A stretch of DNA of 64,000 bases from Prosopocoilus inquinatus (Eukaryota; Arthropoda; Insecta; Coleoptera; Lucanidae), in NCBI GenBank assembly GCA_036172665.1, contig CM069873.1, forward strand, positions 39,546,001 through 39,610,000, read 5' to 3'. This document shows, in pieces, positions 44,110 to 55,315 of the stretch (the first letter of the stretch is position 1; each line of letters begins with the position of its first letter). The notes under the pieces are model-generated. The model had not been told where the DNA came from. It searched no databases and saw only the letters and a list, made by a program, of their open reading frames with translations. Both the position numbers and the translations under genes were made by a program.

Positions 44110-44872
44110 TCCCTTCGTTTAAGCCATTGTAAACGAATATTTACAGGCTTTTTGTGAAAATAATTCATTAGCAGGAATAGGTTAGAGTTTTTAGAAGTCA
44201 TATAGATACGATTTCAATATCTTTGAAAAATATTTCTCCTGAAAGGCACCTTGAATCAAAAACGTAAAAAATATGGAAAAATATTACTTTTCGGTAAATA
44301 ATCAAATATTTGAAGCAATAATTAATCTTTCTTATTATTTTTTCTAATTACAAATCTTTGAAGTTTTCACCCAAAAGTATTAAATTCTGAAATTAAGTTT
44401 TAGTAGGTGAAATTAAAAATATGTGTAATTAAAGAAAACCAAGCTATTTTCTGGCCTTGATATTACGAAATAAGGTGAAACTAACTCAGGTTAAAGAAAT
44501 CTCATTGAAATCTTGATTAGTTTTCGAGTAATAACAATTTTACGATTTTGACCATTTAGAAAAACTCTATTTTCTAAAAAATTTAGTGCAAATCGTTTTT
44601 GATTGCAGTGAAAACCTCGAGCAGCCTCTGTACAGCTGTTCCAATTTGTCTATCCTACTGCAATGTCAGTTAAAAAAGCGAGCATAAGATGTCGCTATTT
44701 TATCTGTTCACCTTTATTTTCTAACTAATAAAATTCACTAGTGTATCTGATAGGGGCTAAATAGGTTTTTAAACAAGCAGAAACTATTGTCGTAAAAAGT
44801 TTTTTCGAAAAATCAAAAATAAAGATTTTTCCCATTTGATGCCGACTTTTTGGCGATCACTGTATAACTTCT
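44110..44872 (-). repeat. R2 repeat, reverse copy, with R1 fragment inserted
   Basis: Reverse complement of the R2 copies at 39 and 45.5 kb; ends in gccgactttttggcgatcac. An R1 fragment (44,580-44,708: gtgcaaatcgtttttgattg, then caatgtcag and tgtcgctattttatctgttc) interrupts it. Confidence 0.6.
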
Positions 44873-45500
44873 GAAATAAATATTAGTTCATTCGTTATGC
44901 ATGGCTTTAATTAAGAATGCGGTATTTTTATTCCTATTACAAACTCCTTTCTAATGTTTTACTTTTTACTTCTACTCCCCGAAACATTTATTAAAACGAT
45001 CGTATGATGTGATCTAAACTTGATTTAAATGCGGGAAGAATAATTAATAGTTTATTCATTTAACAATCCGGGAATCTGTCTATTTAGAAATGTTACTCCC
45101 AGTCCACAGATTAATATTAAATCAGATACCAAACTTGTAAACCAACATACCCTTGTAACAAGCTGACTTGACTTAAAACTAATCAAAACGGCAACTCTAG
45201 AAAAATGAACTTTATTGTCCTTGAGATTTCTTTTTTTTTTGTATAACCCTGTAATATTTTTAAACGACAGTAAAGAAAAAATACATTGTCAAATCAGTAC
45301 AAAAAAAAGTAGAAATTCTTTCTAATTAAAACAATAGATGACTTCTCAGTCCAAGATTATGACGTCCCAAGAAAAAGTCGCCGGTTTATTCAAGTTTCAT
45401 ATTAAACATTTTTATAAAACTTATGATAGCGCCTCTATTTTCGATAACGTAAAGAGAAAAAAATACTCTAACCAGAAAAATTATCGATTATTAGTTATAA
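44873..45500. other. Non-coding stretch between two R2 copies
   Basis: AT-rich. A 78-codon frame at 45,338-45,574 overlaps the next R2 copy and shows no motif. Nothing supported. Confidence 0.3.
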
Positions 45501-45506
45501 TTTACA

Positions 45507-46437
45507 GTGATCGCCAAAAAGTCGGTATCAAATGGGAAAAATTTTTATTTTTGGTTTCTCAAAAAAACTTTTAAGGCAATAATTTATGCTTGTCTGAAAA
45601 CCTATTTAGCCCCTATCAGATATACCTAGTGATTTTTACATATTGAGTTTTTCAAAATGGTCGGAATTATAAAATTGTTATTCCTCGAAAACTGGTCAAG
45701 ATTTCAAAGAGATTTCTTTAAATTTGGTTAGCTTCAGCTTATTGGCTTAATAATATCAAGGCCAGAAAATTGGTTTTCTATAAATTCCGTTAAAATTGAA
45801 TTTTTCAATTTTTAGAACATGCTTTCACATACTAAAACTTAACTTCAGAATTTAATACCTTTAGGGTGAAAACTTCAAAGACTTATAAGTGGAAAAAATA
45901 ATTAGAAAGGCTTCAGATATTTGGTTATTTACCGAAAAATAATATTTTTGCATATTTTTTACGTTTTTGATGCAAGGTGCCTTTCAGGGGAAATATTTTT
46001 CAAAAATAATTAAAACGTATTTGAATAGCTTCTAAAAACGTTTACAGTGGTTTAAACGAGGAGATTTTTATATCTTTAGCTTACATGTCAAGTCAGTAGG
46101 CAGAATGTGGGATGGCTATGGATTTGCATACTGTCAAATCAGATTACTAACGGGCTATTTTAATAATAAGACTTAACTTTAAATTACTTTAAAATATAAA
46201 ACCACCTTCGATTTTGTGTTGTAATGTGATTTGAAATCTTCTTTAATCCTTTTATGAAAGAGGTCTTTAGTAATTTCAGCTGACAATTCATGGACATCTC
46301 ATATTCTGCCTACTTAATTGACTTAACAGGTAAACTAAATAAGAGAAAAATTTCCTCATTTAGGCAACTGTAAAAGAACATTTATAGGGTTTTTGTCAAA
46401 GTAAGTCATTTACAGAGGTAGATTAGAGTTTTTAGAA
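45507..46437 (+). repeat. R2 repeat, forward copy followed by a partial reverse copy
   Basis: Starts tgatcgccaaaaagtcggta and follows the 39-kb copy in order. Near 46,360 the end motif of the reverse type appears (aacatttatagggtttttgt ... gattagagtttttagaagtc), matching 44,130-44,200, so the family is arranged in alternating orientation. Confidence 0.55.
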
Positions 46438-46870
46438 GTCATGCTTGATGTTATAACTAGTCAAAGAATTCAGAAAACTCAGAATTCCTGTCTTCGTTTT
46501 ATTTTCGGTTTAAAAAAATGGGAACCTGTTAGTCATAAACTTCAAAATGTTACCTGGCTGAATATGTATAGTAGAAGATTACACCATATCACTTGCTTAA
46601 TCCACAGAGTATGTGTTACCTCGTTACCATCATATCTCAGTTCTTCTTCTAATAATGCAGAGAAAGTCAATTCACAGTCGAAATTTAAGACGTACTAGTC
46701 TTTGACACTCTACTTTATTCGAAAGATATTTTTCATATTTTTCATCAAAAGTCTATAATACAATACCACGTGAGCTGAAACTGCTAGCGATAAATTCCTT
46801 TAGAAGAAAATTAAAGGAACGTATGCTTTCTATGCATTAGATGATCGAGCATTTGACTACTTAGACATAG
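46438..46870 (+). pseudogene. LINE fragment: RT C-terminal region
   Basis: The frame from 46,441 to 46,698 reads SQRIQKTQNSCLRFIFGLKK and continues to LPSYLSSS; related to the minus-strand fragment at 9.1-9.5 kb. After a stop the remaining sequence keeps scattered coding similarity to about 46,850 (a FRRKLKERM-like end). Severely 5'-truncated. DNA from 46,871 to 47,157 has no feature I recognise. Confidence 0.65.
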
Positions 46871-47157
46871 TTCTTTTTTTCTTATTCTCTTATTTTTCAG
46901 CTTTAATTTATAATTAGTACGTAAGTGTCAAGTTGTATCATTTTCATTTATACACTGTGAACGTTTAGTGTGGAACAATTCATATAAATGAGTACCAGAT
47001 CATCCGCGGTCGAAATCCTCGGACAGGTAAACCTATTTTCATTAGCGGGAATATTTTTTAGTCATCTTTCTTTTCCACCCCCACCCCTTTGCGCAATGAC
47101 GTCATCGACATTCTTTTTAATAGCACGCCCCCAATTTTGTAGCAGATTATATATTAG

Positions 47158-47251
47158 ATACAAAAGCTACCTCGTGGGAAGATGAAAGTGATCCACATCG
47201 ACCGTTTGGCTCCGTACTCTGTTCGGGACGAACAAAACTAAGAGGGGGCAG
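47158..47251 (+). repeat. 3' internal remnant of an upstream Gypsy copy
   Basis: Identical in nature to 52,408-52,501, the end of the integrase frame and the polypurine tract (gatacaaaagctacctcgtg ... agagggggcag). It sits directly left of the LTR at 47,252, so that LTR is also the 3' LTR of a second, largely deleted copy. Confidence 0.8.
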
Positions 47252-47583
47252 TGTTACAGCCGTCACGCGCAAACAGAATTATTTTTAGCATCAGTACGCC
47301 ACCTTGCATCACAGAACATGACTGGAGAGTACTCGATCATTCTAGTATGTTGGAGCAACAGAGGGCTCTGCTATATAAGCCATGCGATCCGTCAGGAGTG
47401 ATAATTATGAAGTTACCGAGCGATGGATTCGTACCTCGAATAAATAGAAAGTACATTTTGTAAAAGTGTTATTTGATAGACAAGTTCATTACAACTATGT
47501 TGTTAATTGCGTAAAGCGACAGCTTTGAATTAAAGTGTTCTGAATTTTAACGACTATAATTTGCGAACCCCAAATTCCTAACA
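47252..47583 (+). repeat. Gypsy 5' LTR (332 bp)
   Basis: Starts tgttacagccgtcacgcgca and ends cctaaca. Contains a TATA box (gctatataagcc) near 47,370 and an AATAAA within cctcgaataaatagaaagta. It also serves as the end of the truncated upstream copy. Confidence 0.9.
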
Positions 47584-47587
47584 AAAT

Positions 47588-47603
47588 TGGTGTCAGAACT
47601 GGG
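47588..47603 (+). other. Gypsy primer-binding site
   Basis: Reads tggtgtcagaactggg four bases after the LTR, starting TGG as expected for pairing to a tRNA CCA end. A tRNA-Leu type primer is possible; not checked against tRNA sequences. Confidence 0.65.
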
Positions 47604-47614
47604 ATATTTCAAGA

Positions 47615-48804
47615 ATGAAGCTGTACGAGTTAAAAGTGAAAGAGCTGGGTGAGGAAGTCAGTGAAAATGTGAAATTAGAAGTGAAAACGCAAACGCAAGA
47701 GATGAGAAAACAAATGGAAAGTATGGAAATAAAAATGGAAATTTACAGTTTAAAAACCGATCTAAATATATAAAATATGAAGATGCAAATTGATGAAAAA
47801 ATCGAAGATCTTAAAACCGAACATGACGAGAAAATTGAGGAAAAAATTGAAGATATTCGAACTCAGTTTGGCAGTATAATTAAAGACATAAAGTTTGAAT
47901 TCGACGACAAACTTAACAAAAAATTTGGTGGAATAAAAATTCAGTTCTCGGATAAACTAGAAGACACTGCATAAAGTGGAGCTTGGTCGTACTATTGCAC
48001 CATCAGCCGGGTCGTCCAGTCAGAAATTGAAACCCCCGTAATTTGAAGGCGACTTACCCTGGTCTACTTTCATTCGGCAGTTCAAAATTGCTGCTGATGT
48101 GAATGGCTGGAATGACTGTGACAAAGCTGCAGCACTCGTTTTAGCTCTGCGAGGTCCAGCATTGAATGCCTTACAGTCCATTCCTGAGGAAGTCCAAAAC
48201 AACTTTGATCAACTGGTGGAGAATTTAGAAATGTTTTGGTGATACACATATGAAGCAACTGCATACTATTCAATTAAAAACTCGTGCCCAGAAAAATGGT
48301 GAGTCACTTCAAGAATTTGAACTCGACATTGAGAAATTGGTCTGCATGGTGTATAGAGATTTCTTGCCCGAACCTGTTTTCCATCGGTTGGCTATCCAAG
48401 CATTCGTCGACGGTGTTAAGGATCAAAAAATGCAGCAAGTATTGCGATTGGGTAACTTCTCTAAATGCACTGATGTACTGGCTCGTGCATTGGAATTCGA
48501 GGCAGCCAAGCAAGCCTCCAGAAGTTTGGTACGCGTACGAGAGGTGAAAGCTGCTGATGAAAGTACACTAACAGAAATCCTGGAAAGGCTGAAACACCTT
48601 GAAGAGAAGAAATCCACGAACAATAGCAGACGAATTACAACTTGTTGGAACTGTGGTAAACCAGGTCATTTGAGTTCCAACTGCCGGCGCAAACGAGCGC
48701 GCCAAGAAGATGACAGCGAGTCTTTAAACTTAAAACCAGTCAGCAAGAAAGGGCGCATGCTGACTGATTCTACGGTTAGCCCCAAGATTGTCTCCATCTT
48801 CTAG
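47615..48804 (+). pseudogene. Gypsy gag, broken
   Basis: The ATG at 47,615 opens a lysine/glutamate-rich coiled-coil segment (MKLYELKVKELGEEV; further heptad-like KIEDLKTEHDEKIEE). It is cut by an in-frame stop near 47,771 and another at 47,972, then shifts frame twice. The remaining frame 48,250-48,804 keeps the capsid C-terminal helices (LQEFELDIEKLV; FVDGVKDQKMQQVLRL) and the nucleocapsid zinc knuckle CWNCGKPGHLSSNC (C-x2-C-x4-H-x4-C), followed by a basic patch. Gag forms the particle and packages RNA. Non-functional here. Confidence 0.85.
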
Positions 48805-51800
48805 GATAAGGAACAATGAAAATAGCTTGATAGCAGATGGAAAAATTAGTGAGAGATCTTTCCAATTCACAACTGATACCGAAGCGAATGTGTCCATCAT
48901 AAGAACAGATCTTTTACCAAAATGGAAGCTAGCAAATAATGGAAAGGTATATCACATCCAAACAGCTACTGGCGAGGTTACTTCAGTTTGTGGTGAAGCC
49001 GAAATTGACATGAAGATTGGAAATATGAAATTCAGACACAGGGTGTTAGTGGCAGACATTGTTGACGACTTCATGCTGGGAGTGGACTTTATGAAGAAAA
49101 ACGGCTTGGTTGTAGATTTTTTTTTCGTACCAGAAACGCAGGGGAAACGCAGAAAACCCAATTTGAAGAAGCCGGTAAGAATCCGAAACATCATCCGACA
49201 CATAAGTACTCTATCTCTCACATAGAATCCATATGCACCAGGAAGAGATTCCAACTCTCACCTAATACTTGCCCGGCCCAGCGTCAAACGCTTTGTCAGA
49301 GCGCTCAACCAAGTCGGCTATGCAACTACTAATTAAATTAAAAGATAAAGTTCTGCAAATTGGATCTGAAGAAAACCTCTCCACGTTCCTGGAATCTATC
49401 TACAGTACTAAAAGTAATATTGGACGAAAGTGTAAACATTCCAGCCTTAACCGATAAGTTAATTCTGGCGAAGTTGGAAGGAAATTTTGGTAGCTATCCT
49501 GCCGGAATCATAGAGCCAACTGAGATCAGCAGAGTCAAGAAAGGAATTTTACTGGCTCTGACTCTGGTGAAGATCCAAGAAACAATTCCTATTCGTCTTG
49601 CAAATATCAACAGTTACCCAGCGACCATACCCAGCGGAACAGTGGTGGGCAAATGTGAAGCAATTGCTTCTGTGAACCACATTCAAGTAAACGATGCATC
49701 CACTCGGCATCAGTCTGACACTCTACCACCACTACTAGAGAAATTGCTAGAAGAGGTATCAACATCGTTAACACCCATGGAAACAGAAGACATAGGAGGA
49801 CTATTTCGAAAATTCAAAAGAATCTTCGCCTTTACCGATAAAGACTTAACACGGACGGACATTGTTCAGCACAGAATAAACACTGGCGATTCGAATCCAA
49901 TTCGTCAACTCGGACGAAAACTGCCGTTGGCCAGGAGAGAAGAGGCTAACAAGTTAATCAAGAAGATGCATGGAATTATTGAACCATCGCAAAGTCCGTT
50001 GGCATCTCCTGTTGTACTTGTAACTAAAAAGGATGGCAGCACGCGTTTCTGTGTGGACCAGAGGCGATTAAATGATATCACGAAAAAAGGATAGCTATCC
50101 CTTACCTCGGATTGATGACACAATTGACACCTTATCCGGAGCGAGATGGTTGTCTCCTCTGGACTTGAAAGGTGGCTATTGGCAAGTTGGAATGCATCCC
50201 GAAGACAAGGAAAAGACAGCCTTCACTGCAGGTACTGGTCTATGGCAGTTCAAGGTGATGCCTTTTGGTCTATCCAACGCCCCAACCACTTTTAAGTGAC
50301 TCATGTAATTGGTATTGCGTGGACTTAGCTGGAAGACTTGCCTCGTATACTTAGATGATGTGATTGTGGTTGAAAGAACCTTCAAAGAACACCTTGCAAA
50401 TCTGAGGAACGTTTTCCAAAGGACTGAAGAGGCAAAGCTAAAATTAAATTCCGCCAAATGCAAGTTTTTCCAGAAAGAAGTGAATTACCTTGGACATGTC
50501 ATCTCTGAGGCAGGAGTTGCGACCGATCCGGTCAAGATTTTAGCTGTCAAGAACTGGCCACCACCGAAGAATGTGCACGAATTAAGAAGTTTCTTGGGAC
50601 TCTGCACCTATTACAAACGATTCGTTAAGGACTTTGCAAAGGCAGCGAAACCTCTACATGCACTGACCGAAGGAAAACATTTTTCTGGAATGTGGACTGC
50701 CAAGAAGCCTTTGACAATCTGAAGGATCTTTTAATGACTGCTCCTATATTGTCTTATCCAAGATCAGAGGGCAAGTTTATTATTGATAGTGATGCTAGCA
50801 ACTACGGGATTGGAGGCGTATACTGTCACAAGTGCAAGACCAAGAGTCAGTAACACAAGAACGTGTTATTGGTTACTTCAGTAAAATTTTGTCGAAAACT
50901 GAAAGGAACTACTGTGTAACCAGAAAGGCTTCTAGCCATGGTGAAAACAACAGAACATTTTCACAAGTATCTTTACGGGCGACAGTTTCATCTTCGAACA
51001 GACCATGCAGCATTGAAGTGGTTGCTTCAGTTTAAGAACGTAGAAGGCCAGCTTGCCAGATGGATAGAAAAATTGCAGGAGTATGATTTTACAATCGAAC
51101 GTCGTCCAGGCTGTGTTTGCTCAATAGCAGAAAATAGAGAAGGGATAATTCCCATCAGAAGAACTGGCGTCGTAGTAGAGACAGGTGGCAAACCGAAACC
51201 ATTAAGAGAGAACAGCGAGAAGATCCTGAAATAAGAACCATAATCAATGGAAGGAAGGAAGGACAGCAACGTCCCACCTGAGCAGAGATATCGGGGAAGA
51301 ATCCAGTGTTTAAAACCTATTGGACACAATGGGATTCTCTGGAGTTGAAGAGTGGGTTGCTAGTGGAAAACACCTAATGGGAGTGAGATGAAGGACCAAC
51401 TCGTGCTTCCAAGGGTAAGGGTAGCGGAGGCCCTGGAGGAAATTCACGACGGTACGTCCGGTGGACATTTGGGCATCAACAAGACATTGTCGAAAGTACG
51501 AGAAAGGTTCTACTGGGCGAAATGTAGAACTGATTTGGAAAATTGGTGTGCCAGGTATACTACTACTACATGTGCTGCAGTATCCGGACCCGCGAAAAAG
51601 ACTCTAGGAAAATTACACCCTTACAACGTTGGAGCATCATTCGAGAGGATTGCCATTGACATAGCCGGACCATTTCCAGAAACCAATCATGGAAACAAAT
51701 ACATTATGGTGGTGACTGATTTTTTCACCAAATGGCCAGAAGGTTATGCTTTGCCAAACCAAGAGTCAGTAACCGTTGTGAATGCCTTGATAGAGAATTG

Positions 51801-52467
51801 GATAACAAGATTTGGAGTACCCATGGAGATCCATTCCGACCGAGACAGGAACTTTGAAGGACACATTTTCCAGGAATTAACCAGGTTACTAGGCAATTTC
51901 AAAACGCGAACAACTCCCTTGCACCCACAGTCAGATGGAATGGTGGAGCGTTCCAATAGGACTTTGGAGAGACATCTGGCTAAAGCTGTTTCGAAGAACC
52001 AACGGGACTTGGACGAACATCTTCCCCTTTTCCTGATGGCATACCGTTCTGCAGAGCATGACACTACTAAACGGACTCCATACAGTGTCTTATTCGGAAG
52101 ACAAATCCGTCTGCCTTGTGACTTAAAATTTGGACAACCAGAAACTCGACTGGAACTAAGTGAATACTCGCAAGAACTCGAACGCCGTTTAATGAACACT
52201 CACGAATACGTCCGACGTAACATCAGTTTGGCGACAGACAAAACGAAGACCCGCTACGATCAACGAGCCAATGAAACAAGATTCCAAGAAGGGGACCAGG
52301 TGTGGCTGTACAACCCCAGAAGGACTCGTGGTCTGTGCCCCAAACTACAGACGCCTTGGGATGGACCCTATCAAATAATTAAGAGGATCAATGATGTGGT
52401 CTATGGGATACAAAAGCTACCTCGTGGGAAGATGAAAGTGATCCACGTCAACCGTTTGGCTCCGTAG
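48788..52467 (+). pseudogene. Gypsy pol (protease, RT, RNase H, integrase), broken
   Basis: Protease lies at 48,788-49,225; its catalytic triplet reads DTE in FTTDTEANVSII where the family has DTG. RT spans about 49,850-50,700: primer-grip region CVDQRRLNDIT, then a frameshift near 50,085, then PFGLSNAPTTF, stops TGA and TAA near 50,297 and 50,306, then YLDD at about 50,350. RNase H (IDSDASNYGIGG) is frameshifted. Integrase is one intact frame, 51,388-52,467: H-x-x-x-x-x-x-x-H (HDGTSGGHLG), D in AIDIAG, D in IHSDRDRNF, E in SDGMVERSNRT. The zinc-binding C-x2-C seems altered (CARYTTTTC). Together these would copy and insert the element; this copy cannot do so alone. Confidence 0.9.
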
Positions 52468-52489
52468 TCTGTTCGGGACGAACAGAACT

Positions 52490-52501
52490 AAGAGGGGGCA
52501 G
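52490..52501 (+). other. Gypsy polypurine tract
   Basis: aagagggggcag immediately before the 3' LTR; primes plus-strand DNA synthesis in this class. Confidence 0.75.
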
Positions 52502-53729
52502 TGTTACAGCCGTCACGCGCAAACAGATCTATTTTTAGCATCAGTACGCCACCTTGCGTCAGAAAACATGACTGGAAACTACACGATCATTCTAGTATGT
52601 TGGAGCAACAGAGGGTTCTGCTATATAAGCCGTACTAAGACACTCGATCTCTGTCTAAGGACACAGGTACTGCCATCATATGGTTTTGACACTTGACAGT
52701 GGGTATTTGACCTTGAACAAGCGGGTTGTCAAAAAGACAAACTGAATATTTTATGTAAATCAGAACTTAGAAAAATTTTTGTCCAAATCGTTTTTGATTG
52801 CAGTGAGAACCTACTGCAATGTCAGGTCAAAAAGCGATCAGAACGTAAATGTAAGGCAAATCATTTTAATTTCTATGTTATTAACGACAAGAATAAGTTT
52901 ATAATAAACGAAGAATAATTTTACAATAAATCTAGACGTTAACGATGCGAATATGACACAATAAACCGAAAAGTAACCAAAGAGCTTACGTGAGTATATT
53001 AGAAGCTTTCCAGGTAAAATATTATGTTTACTTAAATCCCGAAATCTTTAAACGATTGACCATATAAACAGAAGTTTCAGTAATTTAGCTGTTAACTTTG
53101 AAATTAAAAATTGTGGACTGATTGTAATTTTTCATCATGTTCCGTGGGTAAGCTATTAGGTTCTGGATAATGGGACTTGGAAAATAATTGGATTTAGGGA
53201 ATTCCAAAAACATTTAGGATAAAAATGGATCCAGTCCAGAAACCATAGATAATACCTGACAAAAAAGATACTTTTTAGGCAGAACTTTCCCATTTATTAT
53301 GTCATACTGCTTCGTAGTCGCTTAACTTTATTATAAATTTATACTTTGTCTCAAGAAAATGGAAATTGAAACAATTTTGCGTCCCTTTTCATCTTGATAT
53401 ACATAAAATATTCCAATTTGTCATTTTTGACAATTGATTTGTTCAAGGTCAAATACCCACTGTCAAGTGTCAAAACCATATGATGGCAGTACCTATGTCC
53501 TTAGACAGAGATCGAGTGCCTTAAGCCGTACGATCCGTCAGGAGTGATAGTTATGAAGTTAGCGAGCGAAGGATTCGTACCTCGAATAAATAGAAAGTAC
53601 ATTTTGTAAAAGTGTTATTTGATAGACAAGCTCATTACAACTGTGTCGCTAATTGCGTAAAGCGACAACTTTGAATTACAATGTTCTGAAATTTAACGAC
53701 TATAATTTGTGAACCCCAAATTCGTAACA
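52502..53729 (+). repeat. Gypsy 3' LTR interrupted by a T2 element
   Basis: 1,228 bp in all; removing the 888-bp insert and one 8-bp duplication leaves 332 bp, exactly the size of the 5' LTR. Starts tgttacagccgtcacgcgca, ends ttcgtaaca. Confidence 0.9.
52636..53523. mobile_element. T2 element, short copy (888 bp), exact 8-bp target duplication
   Basis: Ends taagacactcgatctctgtc and gacagagatcgagtgcctta match the 2.2-kb copy at 40 kb; flanks agccgtac are exact on both sides (52,628-52,635 and 53,524-53,531). It holds a small R1 fragment (52,765-52,836) and sequence that matches 40,690-40,860 in reverse. No transposase. It landed just downstream of the LTR TATA box. Confidence 0.88.
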
Positions 53730-55255
53730 GTATGTAATCATAAATTTCTCTTCAACATACAATCTTAATCAAATTGAAGTTATATGATTGTCATATATGT
53801 TATTTCTTTATTTTATAAAACTCCCCAGAATTGCTCCTGCAATGCAAGAAAAATAGGTTCGGTTCTACAGTTGCAATAAAACTTCAGCTGATCGAAATAA
53901 AAATACTGTGTAAATATAAATAAAATTAATATTTCGGAACCCCTCCTATAATTTTATGTCGCTCCGTTTATAGCGCCGAGTATGATTTTTTTCTCATAAA
54001 ATGATTTCATTATTGTTTAGGCTGTTTTCGCGACCCTCCTATAATATCACCGCAACCCGCAGATTGAGAAACGATGCTCTATATTACCGTAAAGTTTAGT
54101 CAAATATGTATTAAATTTAATAATAATATAATAAGGTGTCCCGTTTAAGAAAACCTAGTAAAATAAACATATGTATACATTTTAGGATATTTTTCAAATT
54201 GAATATTGTTCTAACATTAGCGTAAAATTTAAAAAACAAATTTTTGATAAACATCTGATATATAACCTCAAATAAGTACCAATTTATATTTATACCTTTA
54301 TAATAAATTGGCCTACGCTTAATTGCTAATCAAATACAATAATAATTTTTTTTTTAATTATTTAATTATTTTTTAATTAATCAAATACAATAAACTTAAT
54401 TTTTACAAACTATTTAAAAATTAGGAATCATAATCTTAAATAATACAGAGTGTTCTTTTACTGTGTGCAAATACTTAAACCTGCAATATATCACCATAAA
54501 TGGCAACGATTGAACTCGTACGTTCTTAATAAAAATGTAATAGTTTTCGAGAAAAATGCAGTGGCAGATTTTTACTAAACCGTTTGAGAACTGCTGGCAT
54601 AGCTAAAAATGGAACGCGGCCACTTAAATTAAATGTAATAGTTTTCGAAAAAAATGCAAAATACAAGTTTAAGTATTTTAAGTTAATTAGTGTAATTCAA
54701 GAAGCTGCGGTACGTAATTGCCGAACAAATTAAAAGCGCAGTACAAACAAATTGTAATTTCTCATTCCATATTATTTTTAAAAGAATTATAAATATAATA
54801 GAGTAAAAAAGAAGTAATACTTTCGTAGCTAGCAGCGAGATTGCAGCAAAAGTTTATTTACGTAAAAAGGCGAAGGAACATTTTTAACGCGCTTGCCTAA
54901 TTGGTGCATACATTTTCATCGATAGTTGATATCGTAAAACAAATAAATCAAATATTATTTCGCTCATTGAATTAAAATAAATAAAATTTTAAATAAAATA
55001 ATTAATAAACGATATCAGTGATTATTATTACGAAACTCTGCGTTGAACATCGAGTGCGGTATTGGTGGGCGTATTCATACCGAGAAGAAGGCGAAGTTGA
55101 CCTTCCTATTTTTCTCGCATATTTCAGCGGTTCCAAACAAGTGGTCCATCCGAAATTTTTTGGCTATGATACGGTAGCCACCAAAAAATACCCGCAGAAG
55201 GTAGAATTTCGTGTAATTACACTGAGGTTTTTTTATTTGCATACAGTAAAAGATC
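53730..55255. other. Non-coding AT-rich stretch
   Basis: No gene. A possible small inverted-repeat element lies near 54,470-54,685 (gcaaatacttaaacctgc / aagtttaagtatttt), with a repeated phrase aatgtaatagttttcga inside. A frame of 98 codons at 55,018-55,314 has no motif. Confidence 0.35.
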
Positions 55256-55315
55256 ATGTTACCGTTCAATTTCTGCCCGACCCCGAATCACCCTGTATAT
55301 TGTTTATCGTGTAAT

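Larger units (their letters stand above)
47252..53729 (+). mobile_element. Ty3/Gypsy LTR retrotransposon, near full length, degenerate
   Basis: Two LTRs of 332 bp (3' one carrying an 888-bp insert), a primer site, gag, protease, RT, RNase H, integrase and a polypurine tract are all present in the Ty3/Gypsy order (integrase last). The LTRs differ at about two dozen positions by eye, about 7%, so the insertion is not recent. Gag and pol have stops and frameshifts. No envelope frame lies between integrase and the 3' LTR. Confidence 0.93.
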
